From Strigamia acuminata (Eukaryota; Arthropoda; Chilopoda; Geophilomorpha; Linotaeniidae), in NCBI GenBank assembly GCA_949358305.1, contig OX442314.1, positions 62,815,369-62,879,368 of the forward strand: DNA of 64,000 nucleotides, written 5' to 3'. The position numbers and the translations under genes were made by a program. The notes below the pieces were generated by a model. That model ran no database searches. It was not told where the DNA came from and saw only the letters and a program-made list of their open reading frames with translations. Shown here in pieces: positions 21,722 to 32,340 of this stretch (its first letter is position 1; each line of letters opens with the position of its first letter).

Positions 21722-23133
21722 AGGGGTTTCATTAAATGAGTGATTAGTTGATTACTTTGATTATTGAAATAATCATAATCACTCAATTATTGAAGGCCCA
21801 ACAAAATATCTGATTATGTGATTATTAGTATGTGTGATTATGTGAAGGTCACATGACTTTCTGTGTTGGTCACATGACTTTCTGTGCAAATGTGCATAGG
21901 CAACCTGAAAAGGTGATGCGAGCAACCGTAACATGTAGATTGTTCCGATGGGCGGAATTGTTTAAACTGTAACCTAGATACTAACCAATTGTTTGAAAAA
22001 AGTTGCTACAAGTAACAATTGCAACTCCCTAACAGTATTGGGCTCGCTAACAGAATTTCGCTATCGCTACTTTAGCGAAGCTATCGCTATATTAGCGAAA
22101 TAGAAAAATCGCTACTTTTATGAAATTAACGATTTTTTTTAGCAAAGCTAACAAAAAATGATAAATTAGCGATAAAATCAGCGAAAATTTCGCTGATTTT
22201 CTCGCTAACCAATACGTTTTTACGACGTATACAACCGGTAAAAAATTGAACTCAAAAACGCAAAAATATCAACCTACAGTTCGCGCCCGGAATCTTGATG
22301 CTAGATTTGTACTGCGCATCCCATTCTGCAAAGATGGTTTTCTTTTCTAATTCCAGTTGTTATTTCGTTATTAGGCTTAATAATGCACAACAATAAACTC
22401 ATCATTAAAAGTATTAATTTACAGCGTAGTACCAAAATATTGTTGTTTATTGACTTTAGTTTTGAATTATTAGGCCAAATATTAGGCTTAATACTGCTAA
22501 ATAACAACTGGAATTAGAAAATTATCTGTGCAGAATGGGATGTGCTGAACAATTTTAGCATCACGATACCTGGCATGAACTAACAAGTAAGTGATGATTC
22601 AAAGGAAGATGAATTCTGTTTAGAGAAAAAAAACAAGAAATATAAGAATGAAAAAAATTATTTTATTTTACATAGTTAGCGAAAAACTAGCGAAATATTA
22701 GCAAAAAAATAGCTAAAATTAGCGATTTTTTAGCTAACTGGTACCTGTTAGCGATAGCGATAGTTAGCGAAATGTAAATTTTGGGGAAAAAGCGAAATTT
22801 TAGCGAAGCTATTCTTGTTGGTTAGCGATCCCAACACTGCTCCCTAACTTGTTTTTTGTGTTTATTTTAACCTAAACTGAGCAGACTTTGTTAAATTATG
22901 ACCTTGTGTAGCTGAAGCGGGTGTGGCGCCGCCATGTTGTTTTAAGTTGAGAGAGCACTCATAATCGCCCAAGTCAGCAGAAAATCATGGTTTGGGATGA
23001 TTACTTGATTACTTGATTAGTTGCTTATTTGATGAAATGATTATTCTCAGGATTGGTTGAATCCAATCACATGATACATCAAATAATCAACTAATCAAAG
23101 TAATCAACTAATCACTCATTTAATGAAACCCCT
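21722..23133. mobile_element. TA-flanked element with ~42-bp terminal inverted repeats
   Basis: The left end reads AGGGGTTTCATTAAATGAG and the right end CTCATTTAATGAAACCCCT. The inverted repeat extends about 42 bp with almost no mismatch. TA flanks both ends (21720-21721 and 23134-23135). Copy 1 of the duplicated block (near 1490) lacks it, giving an empty site with a 2-bp difference. The element is 1412 bp including a nested 807-bp hAT-type insertion plus one 8-bp duplication, so about 600 bp itself. No transposase ORF was found. Confidence 0.75.
22033..22839. mobile_element. hAT-type fold-back MITE nested in another element
   Basis: Ends CAGTATTGGG and CCCAACACTG, flanked by a perfect 8-bp direct repeat CTCCCTAA (22025-22032 and 22840-22847). 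These are diagnostic of the hAT superfamily. Most of the 807 bp is palindromic: 'ttagcgaagctatcgctat'-type phrases at both ends, and a second inverted pair around 'ctaattccagttgttattt' (near 22347) and its complement (near 22498). Non-autonomous. Confidence 0.85.
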
Positions 23134-23673
23134 TAATAATGGTTGAAATCATTCATTATTTAAAACGGTGCGCTGTGTTGCCATATGATAACCCTATGCA
23201 ATAGGCGGTGCTGCCATCCAGTGGGAGGAACCACGGATGTTTCAAGGCCAAACCCCGTTTTCCTATCCTTCTCTTCTGTATCCTTGGTGTGAACATGATA
23301 TAAGGTTCCCAAACCAGAAGCTATTAATCCGCCAAATACTTGGAGAAAATCTTGACATCTGCCGCCTAACGAGGGAAACCAGCATGACTGTTGCATAAAC
23401 ACAACAGGAAGAGAAGAGTGATAAGAACAGCAGTCAGATGTGATGTAGACTTGGAGAAAAAATTACTTGTCAGTGTGTTGACTCACAATTTTGTCTAAGC
23501 TGGAGATCTAATTTCGACAGAATGGTAAGTTATAGGGGTAGCAGTAAGATAAACGTTTGCATCTATAAATTACAATGATTTCCAAAACTGCAAACTGCCA
23601 TTTTGAGTTTGAGAAAGCGAAACAAACTTCACACAGTTATCACATTAAATTCCAGTTTCTGCTCAGTTTACAT

Positions 23674-24223
23674 TGTGAGTGGCGGTCGGTCGCCTCATGG
23701 TCAGGGGAGGACCATGGGCGTTTGGACACCATTCACGATTATACAAAACACAGAGACACACAGTTTAGGATTGATATTCTTTATTGCCATGGTTGTCTAG
23801 GGGTTAGTGTGTCGTCGTGTTATCGCCTTGGATGTTGAGTTACCTTTCAGCAACCCAACCCAGACCAACCGCTGACCACGTGGCCGAAGGCCACATGGGC
23901 AGCGTGGTCGGTTAATCAAATACCACGCCGTGCCTCGCAGCACGGCCCAACGGGTTGGCTCAAGTCCCTTCAGACTTGAGGGCGACCTCGCCAGTTATTG
24001 GTATTGCCATCGCGATCGTAATCGCCATCGTCACCTACAAATAGCAACGCGACCAGTCACTCTCGTGGCTGGTGTTGTTCTGTCCCTCGTGGTCAGTCCG
24101 GACCTCGTAGGGACCTTGCAGAATCCTCTGTCCTGATTGGCTACAATCAGGACGCAGCTCCGACGGGAGCTGCTGAGGATCCTCTCGTTGCCAGTGCCGA
24201 CTGGCGGTGGCCAGTTGGTGACA
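23674..24223. mobile_element. solo LTR, 550 bp, GC-rich
   Basis: TGTGAGTGG...GGTGACA ends flanked by a 4-bp repeat ACAT (23670-23673 and 24224-24227). The paralogous sequence near 10229-10240 ('cagtttacatattc') is the uninterrupted site. The interior is clearly GC-richer than its surroundings and has several hairpins near 23870-23950. The parent family was not identified. Confidence 0.75.
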
Positions 24224-24365
24224 ACATATTCTTTAATAAACAGCATTTAAATAGGTTTTGTTTTATGAGGTTTCTACATGAAAAAATATGCTTTTTTATG
24301 TTATGAAAATTTCCCTCAACACCTTATCTATTGCAATAAGTCTCAAAATCCACAATACTAGAAGC

Positions 24366-25120
24366 ACAAAGCGTCGTCGTTGCAAGCCGAAGTGGAACTC
24401 GATTCTTGTAAGTATGCAAATGATGTTATGAGAAACTCTTCTGTTTGAACTCATGTGAATTCGTTGCAGGCCGGATTTTCATACACCCGGGTCGAAGAAA
24501 TAACGTTTTTTGCTCTATTAAAAAAATAAAAAAAATAAAAAAATCAATTTTGACAAATGTTATTTAGTTTAACATCCTCATCAATAAATGTCAATAAATT
24601 AAACGTATTTATTTATTATAAATAAATTCTAATGCAATGAAATGATGTTACTGTCCTTTCTATTTGAAGCAAACTTGCGAGTGAGCAACAACTGGAAGAA
24701 ATTGTGTCATTTGAATGGTCTATTAGAACGTGCGAAAGATCCAGTTTCAAACTTGTGGCTAGAAAATAAGTCAAACCAGTCCCAAATCTATGAAATAAAA
24801 TAAAAAAGGTCAAATATTCTATAATTAACTCTTGAAAAGCGGTTTCTAAGTGACGAGGTTCCATTTGTAAGACGTATCCTCTCCTGATATTGGTTGTAAG
24901 GATGGAGTGTTGATTTAAGAATATCCAACCTATAATGCGACCAATCTCAAACTCGGAGATTTTAAATTTGAAACTTAACACACATTTCTGTTAACTACTA
25001 TACGCATACATTATTTCTAGAATGTTAAAAATTAAACTTCTGATTAAATTGAATCGCTAAAATGGTTTATTTCATCGTTGAAAAAGCGGCTGCCTCTCGT
25101 GTTTAATTAATGGCCGAACA
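24366..25120. other. intergenic, no supported gene
   Basis: AT-rich, with an A/T-homopolymer patch near 24510-24545. A 121-codon minus-strand frame at 24616-24981 has no recognisable domain, no conservation visible within the window and no gene context. Confidence 0.35.
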
Positions 25121-25124
25121 TATT

Positions 25125-25460
25125 TCCACCCAATAATTGTGTATTGCTTTATTATTTGAGGTTGTCGGGTCATTTTTGTTGTAAATCGGCTTCTTTACGA
25201 TGCTCGAATTTAAATTCTACTACTACCACCTAACGAGCGCAACCGGCATTAATTGCTCAACTGACGCAACAGGAAGAGAAGAGCGATAAGAACAGCAGCC
25301 GGATGTTCCGCCTAAACTCTGAGACCACTGAAACGATCCATTTGTGTAGACGTCTTTTCCAAAATATTCAAAAAGCATAGCTTCACTTCAAATGTCATTA
25401 CCGATTGCACATTTTTCAAGATAATCAACGGCAAACAACGTATGTATGAGAGTCGTCCTT
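25125..25460. repeat. decayed relic of an NLR unit flank
   Basis: The 'ttgtcgggtcatttttgt...gatgctcgaattt' stretch (about 25167-25213) resembles the NLR 3' flank (6506-6553 and 30478-30525). The following 'caacaggaagagaagagcgataagaacagcag' area (~25270) resembles the upstream block at 1762. The 'cttcacttcaaatgtc...cacatttttcaa' stretch (~25382) resembles the leader region near 3038. Flanks are present without a gene between them. Confidence 0.4.
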
Positions 25461-25495
25461 GACATGAGTAAAATAATTTTATAGCCCAGCATTAC

Positions 25496-25550
25496 TTCTC
25501 CAGAAATTCTGTGGAAATATCTGTGTTATTTCCACAGAAATTCTGGGGAA
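25496..25550. repeat. strong hairpin
   Basis: 'ccagaaattctgtggaaata' is followed after a short loop by its near-exact complement 'tatttccacagaaattctgg'. The stem is about 24 bp. It could be a transcribed hairpin or a miniature element, and function is unknown. Confidence 0.6.
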
Positions 25551-25892
25551 ATTCGGAATAAATATAATTTATTTTATTTCTATTTATTGTTAGTTGTTAC
25601 GCGTGCTGTTGGACCCAAAACGTGCAAAACAAGTGAGAGTTTCACCATTCTCTCACCAAATGGCGCGGTTATTGCCATTCTGCACATGATGTCGCCGGAT
25701 AAATTTACTCCAGATAGAGCTTTCCCAATTGGCACCAGAACTCAGACAGGTTAGTTCTGTCCTAGGACTTAGACTAATAAGATTAATTACCTAAAAATCC
25801 ATTCTTATGGTTCACGGGAGCTGACGCCCTTAGCACCTGGTTAAACCCATTTAGTTTGAGCTGAAACTCATTGCCATCTTTATAGCTGAGGT

Positions 25893-27114
25893 CATAGTAT
25901 GTAAAAGGAGAAGTAGCCAAACTCGGTCGCCATTTTTTTCTGCAATGTGTAGCAATTATTGTAATATTAAAATAAAAAAGCACCTATCAAGGCCAAATTA
26001 ATTTTAAAGGAACACCAAAAGATCAATTTCCTTTGGTAAAATGTCAAATGCCATGGAAACCCCACCAAAAAGGGTGTAAAAATTTCTAAAAACACACTAC
26101 CGCAAGTATTGTCTTTGTTGCCTCTGGCCTAGTCTTGGAGCTGCAGCGCTAGTGTTGCTGCTTAGTCCAAGGTCAGTCTTTTGTTTACTTTATAACAGGT
26201 GCGAATAGAGATTGAGCAGGTAAATATTACCATTTCTGTGGTTTTACAATGGTTTTAATATTTTTTTTTGTTTTAATTTTTTTTTAATATGCTATGCTTT
26301 GCTACTGGATGCAGATTAAACTAAAAAATATGAGGACTGAATATTCTAGCTTTGACTGCACCAATCCATGAGAACCTTGGTAAAATTAAAAATATTTGGT
26401 TAGTTTTTTAAAATATCCATCTTATAATTTCTATAATCTTGTACTGGACATTGAGAAATTATTATAAATTAAATTGAAAATTAAAAAGTTATTTCTAGTT
26501 TTTTTTTTGGATTTTAGATGGCATTAGTGATTATAGCAATTACCAATTCGTGGGATGTTGGGTAGTTATGAATTGATTACAAAATTTATTCAGTGCTACT
26601 GATAAACTAGAATGATTTTTAAGACCAAAGAAATGCATAGAAATAGTGGAGGCTGTGTTACAAGCAAAGCAAATAGGAAACTTACTTGTTAGTAAATTGC
26701 ATTGAATTCAATGCATTACTAAGAGAACTTTTTTTTAAGCTTTTATTTGTATAAATTTTGTAGTATTTTTTCTTGTTTTAAAGAAAAAATAATTTTATAC
26801 TTATTTTTATTGTTTTAAAAAATTAAAAAACAAAAAAATAATTTTAATGTAATTTTTCTAGTTTTAAATGTAAAAACAAAATAATTTTGTAATAATTTGT
26901 ATTGGTTTTTAACTATTGCAAAAAATAATTGAAATAAATTTTATTTTATTTCAAAATCCTATCCTAAAAAAATTAAATTAAGCAAAAAAAACACAAAATA
27001 TCACATTGCAACTAGTATGCTTTGCTCAAGTAAACGAACTAGCAGCGGTTGCGCCACCACTAGGAGAAACAACGGAACTAACGAGTTTGGCTACTTCTCC
27101 TTTTACATACTATG
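25893..27114. mobile_element. 1.2-kb inverted-repeat element just upstream of NLR gene 3
   Basis: 33-bp terminal inverted repeats (25893-25925 and 27082-27114, starting CATAGTATGTAAAAGG), flanked by the direct repeat CTGAGGT (25886-25892 and 27115-27121). The duplication could be read as 8 bp if the terminal G is assigned to it. The interior is AT-rich without a transposase. The 7-8-bp duplication suggests hAT or a related superfamily. Its right end is 64 bp before the NLR gene 3 start codon. Confidence 0.7.
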
Positions 27115-27178
27115 CTGAGGTTTAAGCTTTAATGTTTAATAACCACCATTAGAATATTTTACAGATATTTCGTAGAAT

Positions 27179-30100
27179 ATGTCAACCATGCTGAGCAACA
27201 TTGATGAACTTAGTGGCAGTGGAAATGTATCGTTGGATACTAAAGCTGAAATTGTCGTGATAAATGTGCAAACACACGTAAACAAACCTATTACTTCAGT
27301 ACAAAATGTACAAGGTTAGTGTCATCATTTCAGTAACATTAATTACTGTTGTAATATCGTATATCCACTTTTTGTAGCATCTGCTAGTCAGCAGCAAATC
27401 ATCCACTGTTGTGAAAACTACGACAAAAATGGCAACAAACTATGTGATGTTTTTCATAGAAAACTTCAGCAATTTTACAGTGCTTTAGCTCTACCTAAAG
27501 TAGCTTGGCTGAAAGAGGGCCACGATTTGTCAATTGTGGAACATTTCATCAAACTCCAAATGATTGAATCAGACAAATCAGTAGAGACAGAAGACATTTT
27601 CAAACGTTTAGACAACACAATACCAACTAGAATACTTATCGAAGGACAACCTGGATTTGGCAAAACAGCTCTAGCGACGAAATTAGCGCACGACTGGGCA
27701 ACAAACAAGGAATACATCAACTTCAAATTTGCCTTCTTCATTCCTCTTCGAGAATTACAACAAAGAAGTATTGAAGATGTTATTGTACAAATTGCGGATC
27801 ACGTTGGTGTTGAAGGTGTTACTAGCGCTATCCAAATGGTACAGTATCACGAGCAAGATACAATATTCATACTCGATGGATTAGATGAAGTGTCGGTAGA
27901 AAAACGTCATGAAATCAGGAAAATACTTCGTAAGGAAATATACGATGTTGCAACAGCAGTTGTATTCTGTAGAACAGGCTTGGAAAATTTAAGAATTGAA
28001 GAACAAACGCAATTATTCGGAATACCGACCAAACGTAATTATTACGATAAGCGAATATCGATATTAGGTGTTAAAGGCGAAGAAGCTAAGCAAAAATTTT
28101 TAATTAAATTTCTCCCAGAAGCCATTGTTGATGACATAACGCTAGCTCTGGCATCTCAGATTGAGTTATTTGATTCGCCGCTTTTTCTGATGCTCATACC
28201 TGTAATACTAGAACAAGACCAAACCATCGGACAATTCGAAACAAAAACGCAGTTTTACAAAAAACTGTTTAATTCCGTTTTGAAGCACAGTTATGTCAAA
28301 CGTGGATTGGAAATTGAAAACGAGTTTGATCTGTTTTGTTTCAACAATCCACCTAACATTATTCAGGAGAATATGTTCAAATTTGGAATGTCATGTGTGC
28401 AAAAAATATCAAGCAATTATTTGAATTTTGATTGTGATCAGTTGACTGAAGAGATTTTTGAACTTGGGTTTTTGATCCGACATTCAGAAATCACATTCTT
28501 TAAGGAATCAAAAAACCATTACGAGGCATTCCACATGTCTATGTTGGAATTTGCAGCTGCTTTTGCACTTTGGATGAACTTAAAATCCATCAAATCTGCC
28601 AACAACGACGATGATTTAAAACTAACTCTTAATCATTTTCTTGATACCGAGGGAACATCATTGGTCCTGCCCTTTCTCGCAGGTCTGATGGAAAATCACT
28701 TGGATCTTGTTTTGTGCCAAGTTGACTTATACAGTTACTTATTTTCTTTGAAATTTGAGTTGACAGCAAAACTTGTTGCTGACTGTTCGAAACATTCAAT
28801 TATTAGCAGCAAATATCTGAAAAGAATTATTCCTTGCTTTTTATCGGCAGACTACACCAAAAAAAATATAAGACTAAACAACAAAGAACTGATAAAATAT
28901 GGAATTGATTGCGGTCAAATTAAGTCAATTGAATTTGATGATAAACCATCTTCAGATTTAGTCACAAATGAACATGAGATTCGTTTGCATCTAAAGCTTT
29001 TATCATATTATAGACAAAGGTTTATAGCTCATTCACGTGCTCATTGCAAAATGCAACAAATCTTTTCATCCCCAGTTCCATTTGATGGTACAATAAACGA
29101 ATGTCTAAATTATGTTGCATCATCGTCAGACGTAGAATCTTGTGATGTGAGGATGTTCGGCAAATATTCAAGACAATTTTTAGTAGCAACAACAAAGAAT
29201 AAAAGATTCAAACAAATTAAATATCGATATTTACACCTTCAGATCGAAACAGAATTTGAGAAAAAAATTGTCATAAGATTGCTTGAGAGAAATCAAATTC
29301 AACAACTGTTGCTCGTAGGAACCTTCAACATAAACATGAGTGACTTTTGCTGCGCTGCTGCTGGTTCAACTGATTTGACCGTGCTGTGCCTAAAACATTG
29401 TACCATTAATATACAGGATCTTACCAACGATGGAGCAAAGAAATACAAAAATCTGACAATGTACAAGTGTGCATTTGTTTCCAAGCTGCCAGTACAATTT
29501 TTTAAGTTGGTCGTGTACCACCGGGACCTTAAAATGTCGCCTAATGAAGCAATAACTAGAACCGAGCCTTTTCAATTGGATTGTGGTGAATTTGATTTAC
29601 ATGATTTGATAACAAAACACCCAACATGGAGCGGCTTTAACACTATTAAAAGTTTGGTGATACGATTTAAATCAGATCAAATACACTTATACGACAAGAA
29701 TGCCTTCTCTGCATTCAGAAATTTACAAATGTTACATATTACATTTATATCTGAACCAACCAATCAGGAAGTAATACTAATTGCAAAGTGCATCGATAGT
29801 GTTTCAATTGTAAAATTGGAAATTACAAACCCGATCAATCTGCATTTAAATCTATTCAAATACTTGAATACTTTGGGGATGAATAAAAGACGTTCTCATT
29901 TAAAAACTGTTCAATACACTATATGTGAATTAGAGGGTTTTCTGTGTTTTGAGTCAATGTTGCCTGAATTGCTGAAGGGACTCAGTTACAATCATTGGGA
30001 TAGAGTGAATTTATTTGCCGAACAAAGATATTTGTGTAAAATTAGACAATATCTGACCAATTTTTATGTCGTTCACTGCCACCCATACGATAATCTTGAA

Positions 30101-30232
30101 AGTAATACAGTCGACTTTGATATTGATCCTAGCTTTTACAATTCCCATATTTCTGGTTTTGGTCATAATTATTATGATCTTTTTTCTGTAACAAGAAATT
30201 CCAAGAATCCTGAAATTGTGGATATTGATTAA
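27179..30232 (+). CDS. NLR-like NACHT protein 3 (2 exons)
   Basis: Exon 1 is 27179-27314, a 63-bp intron is 27315-27377 (gttagt...ttgtag), and exon 2 is 27378-30232, giving 996 aa. Walker A GQPGFGKT and Walker B FILDGLDEV are intact, so ATP binding and hydrolysis are plausible. It keeps the 13 residues deleted in gene 2 ('LPVQFFKLVVYHR'). The C-terminal half is leucine-rich-like ('LTVLCLKHCTI', 'FRNLQMLHITF'). Exon 1 is more diverged from genes 1 and 2 than exon 2 is. Exon 2 starts at the same splice phase. The near upstream DNA differs from the other copies because a transposable element ends 64 bp before the ATG, so its expression may differ. The family role (NLR-type intracellular sensor) is inferred from domains only. 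Confidence 0.85.
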
Positions 30233-30287
30233 AGCGTACCGAGTACTTATAATGTCAATAATTGTTGTAATGAAACCTCATTTTCCA

Positions 30288-30293
30288 AATAAA
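30288..30293 (+). terminator. poly(A) signal of NLR-like gene 3
   Basis: AATAAA, 56 bp after the stop codon, at the same place as in the two paralogues. Confidence 0.6.
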
Positions 30294-30539
30294 AATTCGT
30301 GACGTACCGTCAAAAGCAACCCATCAGAAATCTTATTAAATAAATTCCATAATTGGGACAAGTTATTATTTTCAAGAAAAACTATCGAACGACTGAAAAG
30401 TCAACCGTGGATAATGTCACAACTTTTTTCTGGATAATTACCGTATGTGTTTATAAAGTTGTATGTTTTGTTCAAATTTGTCGGGTCGCTTTCGTGTGTC
30501 GGCTTTGTTGCGATGCTCGAATTTCTCTGTTTCATCCCA

Positions 30540-31434
30540 CAGCTGTTCCGACGATGTCTTGTACATAATTACACTGACGCCATCTGGTGAGAGGTTTCCT
30601 AAACTCTCGAACTTAAATGCGTGTTTAGACACGCTGCTTTACAGTAAGATCTCTCGAAAACGACTCAAGACGACTTCCTAACAACTTGAAACCATTTTAG
30701 AACGAAAAAGGAGGTAAAACAACCGTACATCATTTGAAAACCAGTCCAAAATTGTGACTAATATGGGGACGTCCATAAATTACGTAACGCCTTAAGGGGG
30801 GGAGGGCGTTTCAAATTTTGTTACAGGTTGTTACAATGGGGGAGGGGAGGGGGGTTTGCAATAATGTTACTTAACATTATTGAAACATTGAATATTGAAA
30901 GAACATAAGTTTGCTTTGGGAAGATGAAGTTTAAAAAGTTAACTAAAATGCAAAAGTGTGAAAATTAATTTTTAAAATGTCATTTTTAAATTAAAATTCA
31001 AAATTACTACTGAATTTTTATCAAAATTTGGGGGGGGGGTTGTCAATTTTGTTACGGAATTTCCTAGGGGGGGTGTGCAGATTTGTTACGACCTTGTTAC
31101 AGGGGGGGGAAGAGGGTCTAAAAACGCAAAAATGTGCGTTACGTAATTAATGGACGGCTGCTATCTTCAAATTTATTACAGATAGCGTACAGCAGGAGTT
31201 GCGATCAAAATTTGACGACAAGAGCTTCGGAAACGTATTAGATGACCTCCAATCGATCTGCAACTAATGAATACGTTAATTGCAGCTCAAAATTATCCTC
31301 TTTCAAAGGTAAATTCGAATCAAAAACTTACTCAATTTTCGTAAATCAATTTTGTTAGGCGATATCGAGTGACACCTAAAAACAACCTCAGACCGCAGAA
31401 GTTATGCCAAAATCGAATTCTGCGGTAGTAATAT
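30540..31434. repeat. duplicated noncoding segment (paralogue of 18690-19210)
   Basis: It is collinear with 18800-19210 apart from the 397-bp element at 30765-31161. It ends exactly where the gypsy element starts (31435). No gene was seen. Confidence 0.6.
30765..31161. mobile_element. inverted-repeat element with G-rich interior
   Basis: Ends GGGGACGTCCATAAATTACG and the complement-type CGTAATTAATGGACGGCTGC form an imperfect inverted repeat of about 26 bp. It is flanked by TAT (30762-30764 and 31162-31164). The paralogue near 18910-18925 ('gactaatatcttcaaat') is the empty site. The plus strand carries at least five runs of 6-9 G, making quadruplex formation possible. No ORF. PIF/Harbinger-like or ISL2EU-like origin is possible but unproven. 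Confidence 0.7.
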
Positions 31435-31671
31435 TGTGGTGTATTAACACCACAAGGAATTTATGCAGGCTTTATTGCATTGAATTAGTACATTGTATTG
31501 CCAATAATACAATGTACAAAGCAGCATGTAGCTTTCATCTTTTTCCCTCTAGTGACAGTTGGTCAGGTTACTGACAAATAAATCTACTCTGTTTAGAAGA
31601 GTGGAGGATAAAGTTTTGGCCCAACTGGTCTCCTGTGTTTTATTTCCCATCTCCAGGGCAAAGATGGTAAA
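31435..31671 (+). repeat. 5' LTR of element A
   Basis: 237 bp starting TGTGGTG; AATAAA at about 31576. Its last 66 bp (31606-31671) match 37220-37285 almost exactly. Its first 171 bp have no counterpart at the 3' end. Confidence 0.7.
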
Positions 31672-31672
31672 G

Positions 31673-31690
31673 TGGCACCCTGAACAGGAC
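31673..31690 (+). promoter_or_regulatory. primer-binding site of element A
   Basis: TGGCACCCTGAACAGGAC directly follows the 5' LTR after one base. It resembles the tRNA-Lys-type site TGGCGCCCGAACAGGGAC. It would prime minus-strand DNA synthesis. Confidence 0.6.
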
Positions 31691-32340
31691 AGCAGAACCC
31701 TGGATTAAAGAGAGGTGAACTGTATCTTTAAAATTTTTTTTTGGAATGGATTCTGTCTTTCTTTTCTGTATTTTCAGATAGTTAGGCCTGGCTTAGGCCT
31801 AACTAGTATTACTTGGGACTTGCTAGGGTTACTAGGCCCAGTTAGGCCTATCTAGGGTTATTAAGCCTAACTTCAGATTTTGCCACCAGGAGGTCAACAA
31901 TGACTCCAGCCATTGTCTGAGCAACAAAGGGCCGCAACAATGACACCAGGGAACAAAGAGCCCAAAGAATGCCCCTGACAATGCCAACGCAACACTGTGT
32001 CATTATAAGCTCTCAGCTTAGGTAGTGCTAGGGTTTCCTTTTCCCACTAGGGTACGGTAAGGGGATAATAGCTGCACACATCAAGCCACCTCCCAGGAGA
32101 GGCTGGCCAGTGCTGAACCCAGCTTAGCTCCTCGGAGAAGTACCTACTGGGAAGGGGGTCAGGGCAGGTTTGGGAAGTGAGAGCACTCACTGAATTGTTG
32201 CACTTATCTGGATTGTTGGACCGGATTTCATCGCAATCACGGAGTCACGACTGACAAGTTACCCGGCGGCGGTGGATAGTGACGATGACCCGGAATTGGT
32301 AGCTGGCGTAAACCAGGAGTCGCAGACAAGCTTATCTGGA

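Larger units (their letters stand above)
20771..24365. repeat. upstream flank of the NLR duplication unit, copy 3, with insertions
   Basis: It corresponds to about 540-2160 of copy 1. It is enlarged by the inverted-repeat element at 21722-23133 and the solo LTR at 23674-24223. Outside those insertions the two copies can be followed almost base for base. Confidence 0.65.

Noticed and set aside
24616-24981. 121-codon minus-strand frame in intergenic DNA
   Set aside because: No recognisable domain, no second copy in the window, and AT-rich composition like its surroundings.
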